A stretch of 64,000 nucleotides of DNA from Saccharofermentans sp. (GCA_024403695.1 JAKSRI010000008.1:17018-81017); one strand, 5' to 3'; positions 43,678 through 52,920 are shown, counted from the first letter of the stretch. The notes: generated by a model not told the origin, from the letters alone. Translations and numbers: made by a program.

Positions 43678-43974
43678 ATGGGACTATTTGGTGGATATAA
43701 CGAAGAAGAATTTCTCGATCCTGATGAGATCAGACTTCGCCGTGAGAGCGCTGCTAGAACTAAGAAGGCGCATAGAGATTGCGTTGCAGATCACCGTGAC
43801 GATCATCCAGGCTCATATATGCCTGTTAACAATACTCGACCTCATAACGACTGCAAAGCAGATCACACTGATGACTTGAATATTGCTAAGATAGTTTCTT
43901 TGATTACTACCGTTACAGTAATCATAATGGTGATTGTTTTTATTACCGTAATTGCATCGCTAATGATTTTTTAA
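43678..43974 (+). CDS. Short single-pass membrane protein with MGLFG N-terminus
   Basis: 98 aa; aaggagatt site, 13 bp after the preceding gene. It starts MGLFGGYNEEEFLDPDE, close to the start of its neighbour. The middle has two copies of an H-x-D-C-x-A-D-H-x-D-D motif (residues about 33-42 and 57-66), which could bind metal. A C-terminal membrane helix spans about 70-97. No family recognised. Confidence 0.65.
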   Translation: MGLFGGYNEEEFLDPDEIRLRRESAARTKKAHRDCVADHRDDHPGSYMPVNNTRPHNDCKADHTDDLNIAKIVSLITTVTVIIMVIVFITVIASLMIF

Positions 43975-43995
43975 TAGCAGAGTGTTTCAAGGCAA

Positions 43996-44025
43996 TAAAA
44001 AAGCGAACTTTTGGGTTCGCTTTTT
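43996..44025. terminator. Bidirectional terminator
   Basis: AAAAAAGCGAAC pairs with GTTCGCTTTTTT. The flanking A and T runs make it usable from both strands, ending the MGLFG gene pair and the convergent gene at 44030. Confidence 0.92.
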
Positions 44026-44029
44026 TATT

Positions 44030-44671
44030 TTATAAACCACGATTCTGTTTGTATTCTTTAACTCGTGCCTTGTGTTCTTTGTTGTTCTCGTGTGTAAATC
44101 CTAGAAGAACATCGGAATTAACAGTTCTAAGTGCCTGGAATACACTTTTTATCTCATCTCCGTGAAGAGAAATACTGCTGGCAAACGTCTTAAGCTTGTT
44201 ATCAATTGTGTATGCATGAATACTTGTAGCGCCTTTATAACTGTAACCATATGCGTAGTCGATAGTAGCCGGATCTATGATGTCTCCGCCAACTTCAAAA
44301 ATGTGCTTATGTGTGATGATTGTTATTGGCTTGCTTTTACGAGAGTAAACATAGAGAGTGTCATTATTAATTTCGCTCATAAATGCATCCTCACCATATT
44401 CTGCGATAAATGCCTCGAACTTCTTTCTTCCGGCTATTCCTTTGATAAGAAGAATCAATCCAGAAAGACCAACTACAAAACCTGCAACAGCCATCATTCC
44501 ACATATAATGAGTACAATTGGATAGTCGCTTAAAAAGTCATTGTTGTTATTAAGTGTGATTACAGCTCCTGCAATGACATTGAGAGCTGCAAAAATTCCA
44601 AGACAAATTTTGCCGCTTTTAATAAAACTATTGTTTATAAATAGCTCAGTAGAAATGTTGTTTGTGTTCAT
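44030..44671 (-). CDS. Membrane protein of unknown function
   Basis: 213 aa from ATG 44671, chosen because aaaggga lies eight bases upstream; the ATG at 44704 has none. Two membrane helices (about residues 20-45 and 52-80) and a C-terminal domain of about 130 residues with alternating strands, reminiscent of membrane-attached PH-like domains. It is convergent with the MGLFG pair and shares their terminator. Confidence 0.6.
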   Translation of the reverse strand: MNTNNISTELFINNSFIKSGKICLGIFAALNVIAGAVITLNNNNDFLSDYPIVLIICGMMAVAGFVVGLSGLILLIKGIAGRKKFEAFIAEYGEDAFMSEINNDTLYVYSRKSKPITIITHKHIFEVGGDIIDPATIDYAYGYSYKGATSIHAYTIDNKLKTFASSISLHGDEIKSVFQALRTVNSDVLLGFTHENNKEHKARVKEYKQNRGL

Positions 44672-44761
44672 AAATACTATCCCTTTATAAAAATATTGCT
44701 TCACATCCCTGCGAAACCCCTTAAACCGCTAATAAATATAGCAAGAAATGAATATTTGTGC

Positions 44762-44797
44762 AATAAAAAGAAGGCGATTCGAAAGGAACCGCCTTCA
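44762..44797 (-). terminator. Terminator of gpmI
   Basis: On the minus strand GAAGGCGGTT pairs with AATCGCCTTC around CCTTTCG, followed by TTTTTATT. Confidence 0.92.
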
Positions 44798-44819
44798 GTG
44801 AATTTTAATTAATTAAGAA

Positions 44820-46412
44820 TTAAGCCTTCTTAACGAGGAGTGACTCACCTGTCATCTCTACTGGCTTCTCAAGACCCATGATATCGATAAGTGTAGGAGC
44901 GATATCACAAAGCTTACCACCCTCCTTGAGAGTATAAGCATCATCATAGTTGTAGAGGATGAATGGAACTGGGTTAGTTGTGTGAGCTGTGTGTGGGTTA
45001 CCTGTCTCGAGGTTGATCATCTGCTCGGCATTACCGTGGTCAGCACAGATAAAGAGAACACCATCTGTCTCCTTAACAGCTTCCATAGCAGAACCTACGA
45101 AGGAATCAACAGCCTCAACCGCTGCAACTGCAGCAGGGATAACACCAGTGTGACCTACCATGTCTGGGTTAGCAAAGTTGATGATGATTACATCATACTT
45201 ACCAGATCTGATAGCCTCATTGAGCTTAACAGATACTTCTGGAGCGCTCATCTCTGGCTGGAGGTCATAAGTAGCAACCTTAGGTGAGTTAACGAGAATT
45301 CTCTCCTCATCCTTGTTTGGCTCATCGAATCCACCGTTGAAGAAGAATGTAACGTGAGCATACTTCTCTGTCTCAGCAAGACGGAGCTGCTTCATATTGT
45401 TGTTAGCAAGGAACTCACCGAATGTATTTGTGATTTCAACCTTCTTGAATGCTACGAACTTGTTAGGGATAGACTCCTCATAGTTCTTGAAACAAACATA
45501 TGTGAGTGGCATATAGCCGTTAGCTCTCTTAAGGAACTTAATGCACTTTGGATCCTCAGCGTCACCATCAGCTGCAGCAACATCAGAATCAGCAAAGCAG
45601 AATGCCTTTGTGATCTCACGAGCGCGGTCTGGACGGAAGTTGAAGAAGATAACGGAGTCATCAGCCTTAACTGTAGCGATAGGAGCGCCTGCCTCATCAG
45701 TAATTACTGTAGGGAGTACGAACTCATCTGTAACACCAGCGTCGTAAGAAGCCTGCATAGCCTCGATACAATCAGTAGCCTTGTTGCCCTCACCGAGAAC
45801 GAGAGCATCGTAAGCCTTCTGGATACGATCCCAGTTGTTATCTCTGTCCATTGCATAGTAACGGCCATGCATGGAAGCAACCTTACCAACGCCAATCTCA
45901 TTCATCTTGTCAACGAGAGCCTGGAGGTAATCCTTACCAGATGCTGGTGGAGTATCACGGCCATCGAAGAATGGGTGAACATAAACGCGGTCAAGACCAT
46001 TGCGCTTAGCCATCTCAAGGATTGCATAAAGGTGAGTGTTGTGTGAGTGAACACCACCATCAGAAAGAAGACCCCAGATATGGAGATCAGAATTCTTTTC
46101 CTTACAATTGTTAATAGCACGGAGGAGTTCCTCGTTCTCGAAGAAAACGCCATCCTCAATGTACTTTGTGATGAGAGTAAGATCCTGGTAAATAATTCTA
46201 CCGGAACCGATGTTCATGTGACCTACCTCAGAGTTACCCATCTGTCCGTCAGGAAGTCCTACAGAGAGACCGGAAGCGTAACCAAGCTGGTATGGAGCCT
46301 CAGCCATGAGCTTGTCCATGTTAGGTGTCTTGGCATCGTAAATAGCATTACCCTGTGTCTCAGGAGTGATGCCGTAGCCATCGAGAATCATCAAAACTAC
46401 TGGTTTTGTCAT
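44820..46412 (-). CDS. gpmI: Cofactor-independent phosphoglycerate mutase
   Basis: 530 aa; aaggagata site. Catalytic Ser is in GQMGNSEVGHMNIG (about residue 62). Mn-binding residues are visible in LMILDGYG, HPFFDGRDT and CADHGNAEQM. It interconverts 3- and 2-phosphoglycerate in glycolysis. The family length is usually 510-515, so this is slightly long. It belongs to the alkaline phosphatase superfamily, as do the two surface sulfatases in the window. Monocistronic. Confidence 0.97.
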   Translation of the reverse strand: MTKPVVLMILDGYGITPETQGNAIYDAKTPNMDKLMAEAPYQLGYASGLSVGLPDGQMGNSEVGHMNIGSGRIIYQDLTLITKYIEDGVFFENEELLRAINNCKEKNSDLHIWGLLSDGGVHSHNTHLYAILEMAKRNGLDRVYVHPFFDGRDTPPASGKDYLQALVDKMNEIGVGKVASMHGRYYAMDRDNNWDRIQKAYDALVLGEGNKATDCIEAMQASYDAGVTDEFVLPTVITDEAGAPIATVKADDSVIFFNFRPDRAREITKAFCFADSDVAAADGDAEDPKCIKFLKRANGYMPLTYVCFKNYEESIPNKFVAFKKVEITNTFGEFLANNNMKQLRLAETEKYAHVTFFFNGGFDEPNKDEERILVNSPKVATYDLQPEMSAPEVSVKLNEAIRSGKYDVIIINFANPDMVGHTGVIPAAVAAVEAVDSFVGSAMEAVKETDGVLFICADHGNAEQMINLETGNPHTAHTTNPVPFILYNYDDAYTLKEGGKLCDIAPTLIDIMGLEKPVEMTGESLLVKKA

Positions 46413-46534
46413 AATATATCTCCTTATTAATTAGTTTCTATACGCACGTCATTATAACACGTGGATTTCTTTGCGGAAAGTTTGCCTTTCGCCACAATTT
46501 GCTAGTAAAATAGTAACAACTTGGGGAGGTTTTT

Positions 46535-47548
46535 ATGAATACGGAGAAAGCATACGTTAGTGTTCTTAGTGGTTTTTTGGGTTTTTTTCTTGTTTTCTCG
46601 CTTATTGTTGCAGTAAATGGATTTAATCTCATGACTTTTGTTGTTAGTTCCAAGGCTGTTGTTGAGGCTATGGACTATGATGAGCTTATAGATTCTACAG
46701 AGAGAAAACTTCTGGCTTCATCTGAGTTTGAAGAGCTGGATGATATTGATGAGTTTACAGAAGCAGTTATGTCAAATAAGGCCTCTGAATATTATGTGGA
46801 GTCACTTCTTGATGCAGCTATTTTTGGAGACGATGTCTACGATTCAGACAAAATGTATGACCTCGTTGAAGATTCCACAGAGGAATTCTTTGATGAACAT
46901 AGTGATATCTCAGCTTCTCAGAGAGAAGAGTTGTTGGAAGGCTTAATTGATATCATGGATGAATCCGTGGATGGCGTGGCTGAGATTCGTGAGGATACAC
47001 CTTATGGAAGTGTAATATCTGATGTTAAGTCTGAGTTGAAGAAAGCGACATTTATCGCGGCGGGAATTTCAGTAGCATTTATTTTGATAATAATCCTTAT
47101 ACATAAGCACAAATCCAGCGCTTTGGCTAAGATTGGAATTAGAGTAATAATCTCTCAGGCATTAAGCGCAGTTGCAGTATTTGCGATGAGAGTATTTCTC
47201 CCTTCATTCCTTGAAAACCTTAGTTCATCTGATACAGATATGTTAGGAAGTTATGCAAATAATCTTCTAGCAGGCGCCTCAATTAAAAGTCTGATGGTTA
47301 TCGGATTTGTATGCGCTGTCGGTATTGCCATGTTGATTATTGGAAAAGTTGCTGGTGCATTTATCAAGGGTGATGAGGATGAAGATGATGTGGAGTATGG
47401 CGATTATCAGCAGCCACAGTATCAATATCAGTATCAGTATCCTGTTCAGCAACCACCTGTGTATACTCCTGCACCAGTGCCTCCAACACCTCCAAAGTCA
47501 GCACCAGTTCCAGCTCCGGCACCTCCTCCACCAATTAAGCGTGGATAA
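46535..47548 (+). CDS. Membrane protein with Gln/Tyr-Pro tail, unknown function
   Basis: 337 aa; ggggagg site. One N-terminal membrane helix (about 10-32), an acidic extracytoplasmic stretch (40-165), then three helices (about 170-190, 205-222, 243-272). The C-terminus is cytoplasmic by this count and low-complexity: QYQYQYQY followed by a Pro-rich segment. No known motif. Its stop abuts the stop of the short DUF4250 gene on the other strand. Confidence 0.65.
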   Translation: MNTEKAYVSVLSGFLGFFLVFSLIVAVNGFNLMTFVVSSKAVVEAMDYDELIDSTERKLLASSEFEELDDIDEFTEAVMSNKASEYYVESLLDAAIFGDDVYDSDKMYDLVEDSTEEFFDEHSDISASQREELLEGLIDIMDESVDGVAEIREDTPYGSVISDVKSELKKATFIAAGISVAFILIIILIHKHKSSALAKIGIRVIISQALSAVAVFAMRVFLPSFLENLSSSDTDMLGSYANNLLAGASIKSLMVIGFVCAVGIAMLIIGKVAGAFIKGDEDEDDVEYGDYQQPQYQYQYQYPVQQPPVYTPAPVPPTPPKSAPVPAPAPPPPIKRG

Positions 47549-47725
47549 TTACTTAAACTGGTTCTGTTCAGGATTGTACTCGTATCCAATACCAGAGAGT
47601 GCGGATTCGATATCTTCTTTGGATACATCACAAGAATCGCACAAATCATCCAGTGAGCTATAGTTATCACGAAGCTGAGTGTTAATTACACTGAGAAGCA
47701 TTGCAGGGTCTTTTGGTAAATACAT
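47549..47725 (-). CDS. DUF4250-type small protein
   Basis: 58 aa, start ATG 47725 with ggagg eight bases upstream. The sequence has the DUF4250 pattern: N-terminal PKDPAMLLSVINTQLRD, a middle YSSLDDLCDS, and a C-terminal IGYEYNPEQNQF. The family is small, soluble, widespread in Clostridia and of unknown function. It starts 12 bp after cdd ends and so is likely in the same transcript. Confidence 0.85.
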   Translation of the reverse strand: MYLPKDPAMLLSVINTQLRDNYSSLDDLCDSCDVSKEDIESALSGIGYEYNPEQNQFK

Positions 47726-47737
47726 ATTGGCCTCCGG

Positions 47738-48151
47738 TTAGAAATCCAGAAATGCGTTTGGGAGCAATTCGGATAGTTTGTTAGTATAAATTTTGTTGTC
47801 GGCCTCGTCCTGGGTTATTACTTCCAGGTCGGGGCCTGCGTATTCGCTCATAAATTGTCTGCAGTAACCACAAGGGAGAGTTCTGGAGAAGCATTTAGCA
47901 TCCAGTTTTTTGCCAACAACGGCAATGGCGCGAAAGGATTTCGCACCTGTGGTAAGGGCGCCGACGAAAGCGGTTCTTTCTGCGCAAATGGACTGAATAC
48001 CATGGTTTTCAATGTTAATGCCAACATGAACTTTTCCATTGCTATCCAAAAGAGCCGCACCCACAGTAAAGTTTGAGTAGGAACAGCAGGTGTTGGTTTT
48101 CGCAGCGGCTTTAGCTTGTTCGAGAAGGTTCTCGGATGTTTTTGTATCCAT
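47738..48151 (-). CDS. cdd: Cytidine deaminase
   Basis: 137 aa; gaggta site. Zn-site motifs CAERTAFVGA (Cys and proton-shuttling Glu) and PCGYCRQ (two Cys) are present, and the substrate loop is GINIENHG. It deaminates cytidine and deoxycytidine to uridine forms in pyrimidine salvage. The length is normal for the tetrameric class. Confidence 0.96.
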   Translation of the reverse strand: MDTKTSENLLEQAKAAAKTNTCCSYSNFTVGAALLDSNGKVHVGINIENHGIQSICAERTAFVGALTTGAKSFRAIAVVGKKLDAKCFSRTLPCGYCRQFMSEYAGPDLEVITQDEADNKIYTNKLSELLPNAFLDF

Positions 48152-48232
48152 TGTTATTACCTCAAAATGCCTTTAACTAATCATATTATATAAGCATTTG
48201 CCCAAAATCCTTAGGTTTTTTGTCGTGATTTT

Positions 48233-48261
48233 TTGAGATTACCATTGTATAATCGTATACT
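48233..48261 (+). promoter_or_regulatory. Promoter of the repeat-rich membrane protein gene
   Basis: TTGAGA (48233-48238), 17-base spacer, TATACT (48256-48261). It gives a leader of about 50 bases that ends in the strong ribosome site ggggggt. Confidence 0.65.
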
Positions 48262-48316
48262 GAAAAATAATGTTTAATTATTTTACTTTTATATATCATT
48301 CACGGGGGGTTGTGTA

Positions 48317-50584
48317 ATGAGAATAAATTCTTATAAATCACAGTGGTTACGCAGACTTGCTTCAGTCATGGTAATGGTCATGATTGCTGCTATTACATTT
48401 GGTTTGATGCCTGCCAAGACAGCTGAGGCTGCAGATACATGGCAGAATTACAGTGGTTCTTACACTGTTGGAGGAAGTCAGCCTGATTCTACAGTCGCAA
48501 CATTTACTGTTATCTGCTATAACAGCGGAGCAGAAATTGTAGGTGGTAGTGGATGGGATAATTCCGGTCGTGCCAGAGTAAGTGTTAGTTTTAGTGGTGC
48601 TACAGCGACTATTACTGCTTCGTTGTCTGGCGACGCGACATTTGCTGTTAGCAGTAGTATTGGTTATCAGCTTACAATTAAAGTTGATGATACAGTTCTT
48701 CCATTGAATATGGGTATTGGCCGTGGCGGCGTAACTTACAATACTGTAAAGCACACACATAAGTATGCTCCAGCTACATGTACAGCTCCTGCTACTTGTT
48801 CTTGTGGTGCAACACAGGGAAGAGCTGCAGGACATCAGTATACTGTTCCTGCAACATGTACAACTCCAAAGAGTTGTGGTAAATGTGGTGCTACACAGGG
48901 CACAGCTTTGGGTCATGATTTTGGTTCAAATCTTCCAAACTGTAAGCGATGCAGTGTAGCAAACCCTAACTATGTTGCTCCAGTAGTACCTGATCCAGTG
49001 ACACCAACAACGCCTGCGCCTGTAACTCCAACAACACAACCAACAGAGACTAAAAAAGACAAGCCAACTCCAACACCAACCCCAACTCCAACTCCTACTG
49101 AGGAAACAGAAGAAACAGAGGAGACAACAGAGACAGTTGTTGCAGCAGTTACACCTGTTGTTAAGGAGACAACTGAGGCTACAACTGAGACCACAGCAGG
49201 TGAACCAACTGGAACACCTACTCCAACTCCAGCTCAGTGGGAGTTCTCTGGTACAACAAAGGAAGAGGAAAAGAGTTCTTTCCCATGGTGGATTATTATT
49301 CTTCTTTTAATCCTTGGATTGTGTGGTTATAGATACGCTCAGCTCAAGAAGAGAGAGTTGGATAATAGCGAGATTTTCTATGAGTTTATTCCAGGAAGAG
49401 TAATCGGTAAGGTTACAGGTCATGCAACACCAGCGGCAGTTATTGCAGCACAGAAAGCAGCAGAGAAGCCAGATGTTGACGCTAATGGATATCTTAAGAA
49501 GTCTAATACGGCATCCATCAGACCTGTATATTCAAATGCTCCATCTGAAAAGGCTACAAGAGGTGTTAATAAGACTCCAGTTGGAACTTCTGCAGTAGCA
49601 TCAGCAGCAACTGCAACAGCTGCAAGTAAGGCAACAACACCTGCTACAAAGGCAACACCTGCACCTAAGGAAACTGCTACATCTAAGGCAGCACCTGCTA
49701 AGCCAGATGTAGATGAGAATGGTTATCTTAAGAAGTCTAATACAGCTCCAATCAGACCAGCATATTCTAATGCACCTGCGTCTAGACCAACTAGAGGAGT
49801 TAATAAAGCTGCAGCTACATCAGCTGCTCCAGTGGCATCGGTAGCTCCTGCAGCAACTGCAACTGCTGCTACAACTGCTGCTTCAGTACCAGTAGCAGCA
49901 AAGTCCGAAGAGAAGAAGGAAGAAAAGATGGAAGAGAATACACATCGTAATAGTCCATTCCAGCAGAAGGCTCCAATCAAGAGACCAAAGGAACTTTCAT
50001 CTGGTCGTGCTCAGGCAAGCGCTGGTGCTAAGAAGGCTCCAAAAAATGCTGATACAATGAACAGACCTGATGCAAGTGCTCTTAATGCTTATGCTACTCC
50101 ATCTGCTGCATCCGTAGTTTTCGCTAAGGAGTCCAAGGAGAAGAAGCCATATGCTCCTGCAATCGCTACAGCAGTATTGCCTCCTGTTGAAGAGGAGAAG
50201 AAGGAAGTTGATAACCAGCCATCACCTTTTAAGTCCAATGGATCTGCTCCACAGCCAATTCAGATGACAAAGCCTGAAAAGAAGGCTCCTGCTATCGCTA
50301 AGTTTACAGAAATTCCAGTGGTAGAAAAGCCTGCTTCACCATTCAAGGCTGCACCATCTGCAGGTGATGACAAGAAGAAGGTATCAGTAAATGCTACAAG
50401 CAATGCTTACAACCAGTCTGCTCCTTCTACAGCAACAATCTCATCTGGTAAGGCATTTAATCCAGCAGCTGCCATGAAGGCACTAAAGGAAATGGAGGAT
50501 GATGATACTCCTGCTCCACAGCCTGCACCAGAGTCTAACACAAAGAGTGGTGGATTATTCGGCAAGTTCAAGAAGAACAAATAA
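48317..50584 (+). CDS. Exported membrane protein with Cys repeats and long disordered C-terminal region
   Basis: 755 aa. Signal peptide of about 38 residues ending in AEA. A beta-rich domain (about 40-150) is followed by a cysteine-rich region with CTAPATCSCGATQG and CTTPKSCGKCGATQG repeats (about 155-215), a pattern frequent in clostridial surface proteins. A Thr/Pro/Glu linker (235-310) leads to a membrane helix (SFPWWIIILLLILGLCGY, about 325-342). The remaining 410 residues are Ala/Pro/Lys-rich with two copies of a KPDVDxNGYLKKSNTA..RP.YSNAP block. With a cleaved signal peptide and one helix the tail should be cytoplasmic. No enzyme motif; a scaffold or surface-to-cytoplasm linker is possible. 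Confidence 0.75.
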   Translation: MRINSYKSQWLRRLASVMVMVMIAAITFGLMPAKTAEAADTWQNYSGSYTVGGSQPDSTVATFTVICYNSGAEIVGGSGWDNSGRARVSVSFSGATATITASLSGDATFAVSSSIGYQLTIKVDDTVLPLNMGIGRGGVTYNTVKHTHKYAPATCTAPATCSCGATQGRAAGHQYTVPATCTTPKSCGKCGATQGTALGHDFGSNLPNCKRCSVANPNYVAPVVPDPVTPTTPAPVTPTTQPTETKKDKPTPTPTPTPTPTEETEETEETTETVVAAVTPVVKETTEATTETTAGEPTGTPTPTPAQWEFSGTTKEEEKSSFPWWIIILLLILGLCGYRYAQLKKRELDNSEIFYEFIPGRVIGKVTGHATPAAVIAAQKAAEKPDVDANGYLKKSNTASIRPVYSNAPSEKATRGVNKTPVGTSAVASAATATAASKATTPATKATPAPKETATSKAAPAKPDVDENGYLKKSNTAPIRPAYSNAPASRPTRGVNKAAATSAAPVASVAPAATATAATTAASVPVAAKSEEKKEEKMEENTHRNSPFQQKAPIKRPKELSSGRAQASAGAKKAPKNADTMNRPDASALNAYATPSAASVVFAKESKEKKPYAPAIATAVLPPVEEEKKEVDNQPSPFKSNGSAPQPIQMTKPEKKAPAIAKFTEIPVVEKPASPFKAAPSAGDDKKKVSVNATSNAYNQSAPSTATISSGKAFNPAAAMKALKEMEDDDTPAPQPAPESNTKSGGLFGKFKKNK

Positions 50585-50606
50585 TAACAAAATGTATTTA
50601 TGACAT

Positions 50607-50639
50607 TAAAATAGCTGCCTCACTGAGGCAGCTATTTTT
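50607..50639. terminator. Bidirectional terminator
   Basis: AAAATAGCTGCCTCA pairs with TGAGGCAGCTATTTT, with T runs on both strands. It separates the convergent genes 48317 and 50660. Confidence 0.95.
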
Positions 50640-50659
50640 GTTATTAATTTATCTAGAAA

Positions 50660-51553
50660 TTATATTCTTGTCTGTGATACTACCTGACCTACTGTGCTGT
50701 TCTCGAACTTGTCCATCCAGCGCTTATAAATCTTGTCAGAGTTTTTATATACATCATTGATGAAATCTACTACAGCTTCTGTAGACTCTAATTCGTAAGG
50801 ATTCTTCATACCCATAAGCTTGAAGAACTCTGTTGTCTCATCATTTCCTTCGGCATCAGGACATACAGAAAATACAGTGAATACGTCCTTGCCTTCGATA
50901 TAGAATCCAAATACTACAGTCATCTCTTCATCAATATCGAGATCATCAAATGCGTCAATATCCTCAGAAGAAAGTTTGATTACGATATGACCAGAATTCT
51001 TGCCGTTATATTTGAATGTTTCTTTTTCGAGAGTCTCAATGTCGAACTCTGTACCACAAACTGCATTTGCAATCTTGGAGCCTCTCTTAATGTTATGAAG
51101 AACACTCTGGAAGTATGTAGAAGCAGCATCTTTGTCCTTGAACTCTAAGAGGGAAGCACTGAGGATATAGTATTCGTCCTCATCTTCCAATGAGCCTCGT
51201 AAATAAATGGAGTTAGCATCAATTTTCTCCATATCAAGGTCGATATCCAGTACACCACAGATAATGTTATAAATATCCTCGTCGTAGTTGTCATCATCCA
51301 TAATGTCTTCACCAGTTCTTGTGGCGAAGATACCATCTTCCAGATCCGCCATAATGTCTGCGGCATAGCCTTCGATGTCATCCTGGTCTTCGATATTAAT
51401 ATCGGATAAATCCCATTCTTCAGCATCAAGGTTTTCTACTGCTACTTTCTTGAACTTCTTAGCAGTGAAATTTCCTTCTTTTCCGCATGCTGTAATGCTG
51501 AACATCATGGAAGCAATAAGTGCGCCTGCCAGTAATCTTGTAAGTTTTTTCAT
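50660..51553 (-). CDS. Lipoprotein of unknown function
   Basis: 297 aa from ATG 51553 with ggaggg just upstream. Lipobox SITAC gives the lipidated Cys near residue 23. The mature part is very acidic (Asp/Glu-rich) and repeats the pattern of two alpha/beta halves, with no Cys and no catalytic motif. It starts 12 bp after the DUF4214-serine hydrolase gene and so is in the same operon; both products should sit on the outer face of the membrane. Confidence 0.78.
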   Translation of the reverse strand: MKKLTRLLAGALIASMMFSITACGKEGNFTAKKFKKVAVENLDAEEWDLSDINIEDQDDIEGYAADIMADLEDGIFATRTGEDIMDDDNYDEDIYNIICGVLDIDLDMEKIDANSIYLRGSLEDEDEYYILSASLLEFKDKDAASTYFQSVLHNIKRGSKIANAVCGTEFDIETLEKETFKYNGKNSGHIVIKLSSEDIDAFDDLDIDEEMTVVFGFYIEGKDVFTVFSVCPDAEGNDETTEFFKLMGMKNPYELESTEAVVDFINDVYKNSDKIYKRWMDKFENSTVGQVVSQTRI

Positions 51554-51565
51554 AGTCCCTCCCAA

Positions 51566-52912
51566 TTACATTTCATTTATTGAATTTTCTAGAGCCTTTA
51601 GAAGTGGTCTCAGAGGTTCAATATCTCTTGGTACTGTAGACATTATAACGATTAAGTAATCGCCATGGTCTGTATATACAATCCCAGCATCAGCGGTACC
51701 GTTGTGCTTGGAGTTGTTCTCATCATACTCCCATCCAGCCTTGCTTCTGGTGGTGTAAACGTCTTCAAACTCACTGTGTATTAATGAGTAAGCAGGGTCT
51801 TCCATAATTGCGCCTATAGAATCACCGAATTCATCCTCTTCAAAATAGTTATAGGCACCAACCCATAACAGTGCAAGATCCTTACATGCCAGCTGAGGAT
51901 ATTTGTATACGCATAATGCAGGATCGACACCCCATTCTTCGCAGAACTGCTGGATATATGTTCTTCTGAATGAATCGTTAAGAGCTGTATACGCATCATT
52001 ATCTGAGTTAACAAGCATATTAGTTATAGTGTTATTCCATCTTTCGGCTGCCTCAGGATTGTATTTGGCGAGGCTGACTGCAAATGGGCCTTTGATGGAG
52101 CTTGCTGTATAAAACTGTCTGTCAGTGTTGTAGCAGATTCCCTGATTTGTTTGCAGGTTAAGAACGATAAATCCGACCTTTGTACCTCTGTTGCTGAGTG
52201 CCTCGAGTGCGGAGTTAATTTCGGTCAATGCATAGGTGCTTGGGACATATCCACCAATACCCTGAACTGCTTCCATATCAGTTATGTTTGAAATAGCTTC
52301 TTTGGAACTGTAAAAGTCGTCCGAACTTCCATCGTATTCAGGGAGAAAACCATATCCAGAACACAGTTCTCTAAATGCTTCAGCATTGATAAATTCCTTA
52401 ATGATGTCAGCTCTGGAATATCCATTTTCCATAAGATTCATCCAGTATTCTTGCATAGTTACATCAGGAATATTACGCATGAAAAGTTTGTAGCAGATAT
52501 TGATGAAAGTTTCATCAGAATATCTCTTTGATTCAAATTCACTTGAATTTATAACGGAAAGCACAACCGTATTTACAGTAATGGAATTATTGTCCATGGC
52601 GTAAACAAGATTGTTTTTCTCATCTTCAGTAGCTTCGCGTCCGAGAAGCTCCATATATAACAAGTTAACAAATTCTGCCTCAGGATTAATAGGTGGAAGA
52701 GTTGTTTCTGCAGGCGCATCTGTTTCTACAGTTGGTTCTGTAGGTGCCATTGTGGACAACGTCTGGCTAGATAGAGTTGTTGATCCAGTTGTATCAGTGC
52801 TAAATCTTCCCAAAACAGAACAACCACCTATAAGAAGCGATAATACAATCGTTCCTACACATACTGGTACCTTATTTGTTCTAGCTCTTGTTATATTATT
52901 ATTAATTTTCAT
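51566..52912 (-). CDS. Lipoprotein with DUF4214 and beta-lactamase-fold domain
   Basis: 448 aa from ATG 52912. Lipobox LIGGC near residue 31; a Thr/Pro spacer (about 40-80). DUF4214 follows (about 85-190), with YMELLGREATEDE and the second repeat FMRNIPD..YW. The C-terminal domain is a class A beta-lactamase-type serine hydrolase: SSIK (SxxK) near residue 273, SDN near 300 and KAG in place of KTG near 390. I see no Glu166-type omega-loop motif, so a D,D-peptidase or other hydrolase is more likely than a true beta-lactamase. The ATG lacks a Shine-Dalgarno but has an extended -10 eight bases upstream. Confidence 0.85.
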   Translation of the reverse strand: MKINNNITRARTNKVPVCVGTIVLSLLIGGCSVLGRFSTDTTGSTTLSSQTLSTMAPTEPTVETDAPAETTLPPINPEAEFVNLLYMELLGREATEDEKNNLVYAMDNNSITVNTVVLSVINSSEFESKRYSDETFINICYKLFMRNIPDVTMQEYWMNLMENGYSRADIIKEFINAEAFRELCSGYGFLPEYDGSSDDFYSSKEAISNITDMEAVQGIGGYVPSTYALTEINSALEALSNRGTKVGFIVLNLQTNQGICYNTDRQFYTASSIKGPFAVSLAKYNPEAAERWNNTITNMLVNSDNDAYTALNDSFRRTYIQQFCEEWGVDPALCVYKYPQLACKDLALLWVGAYNYFEEDEFGDSIGAIMEDPAYSLIHSEFEDVYTTRSKAGWEYDENNSKHNGTADAGIVYTDHGDYLIVIMSTVPRDIEPLRPLLKALENSINEM

Positions 52913-52920
52913 ATCAATGA

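Noticed and set aside
49723..49980. Ala/Val-rich minus-strand frame in the 48317 gene
   Set aside because: Antisense shadow of the Ala/Pro-rich tail; no start context.
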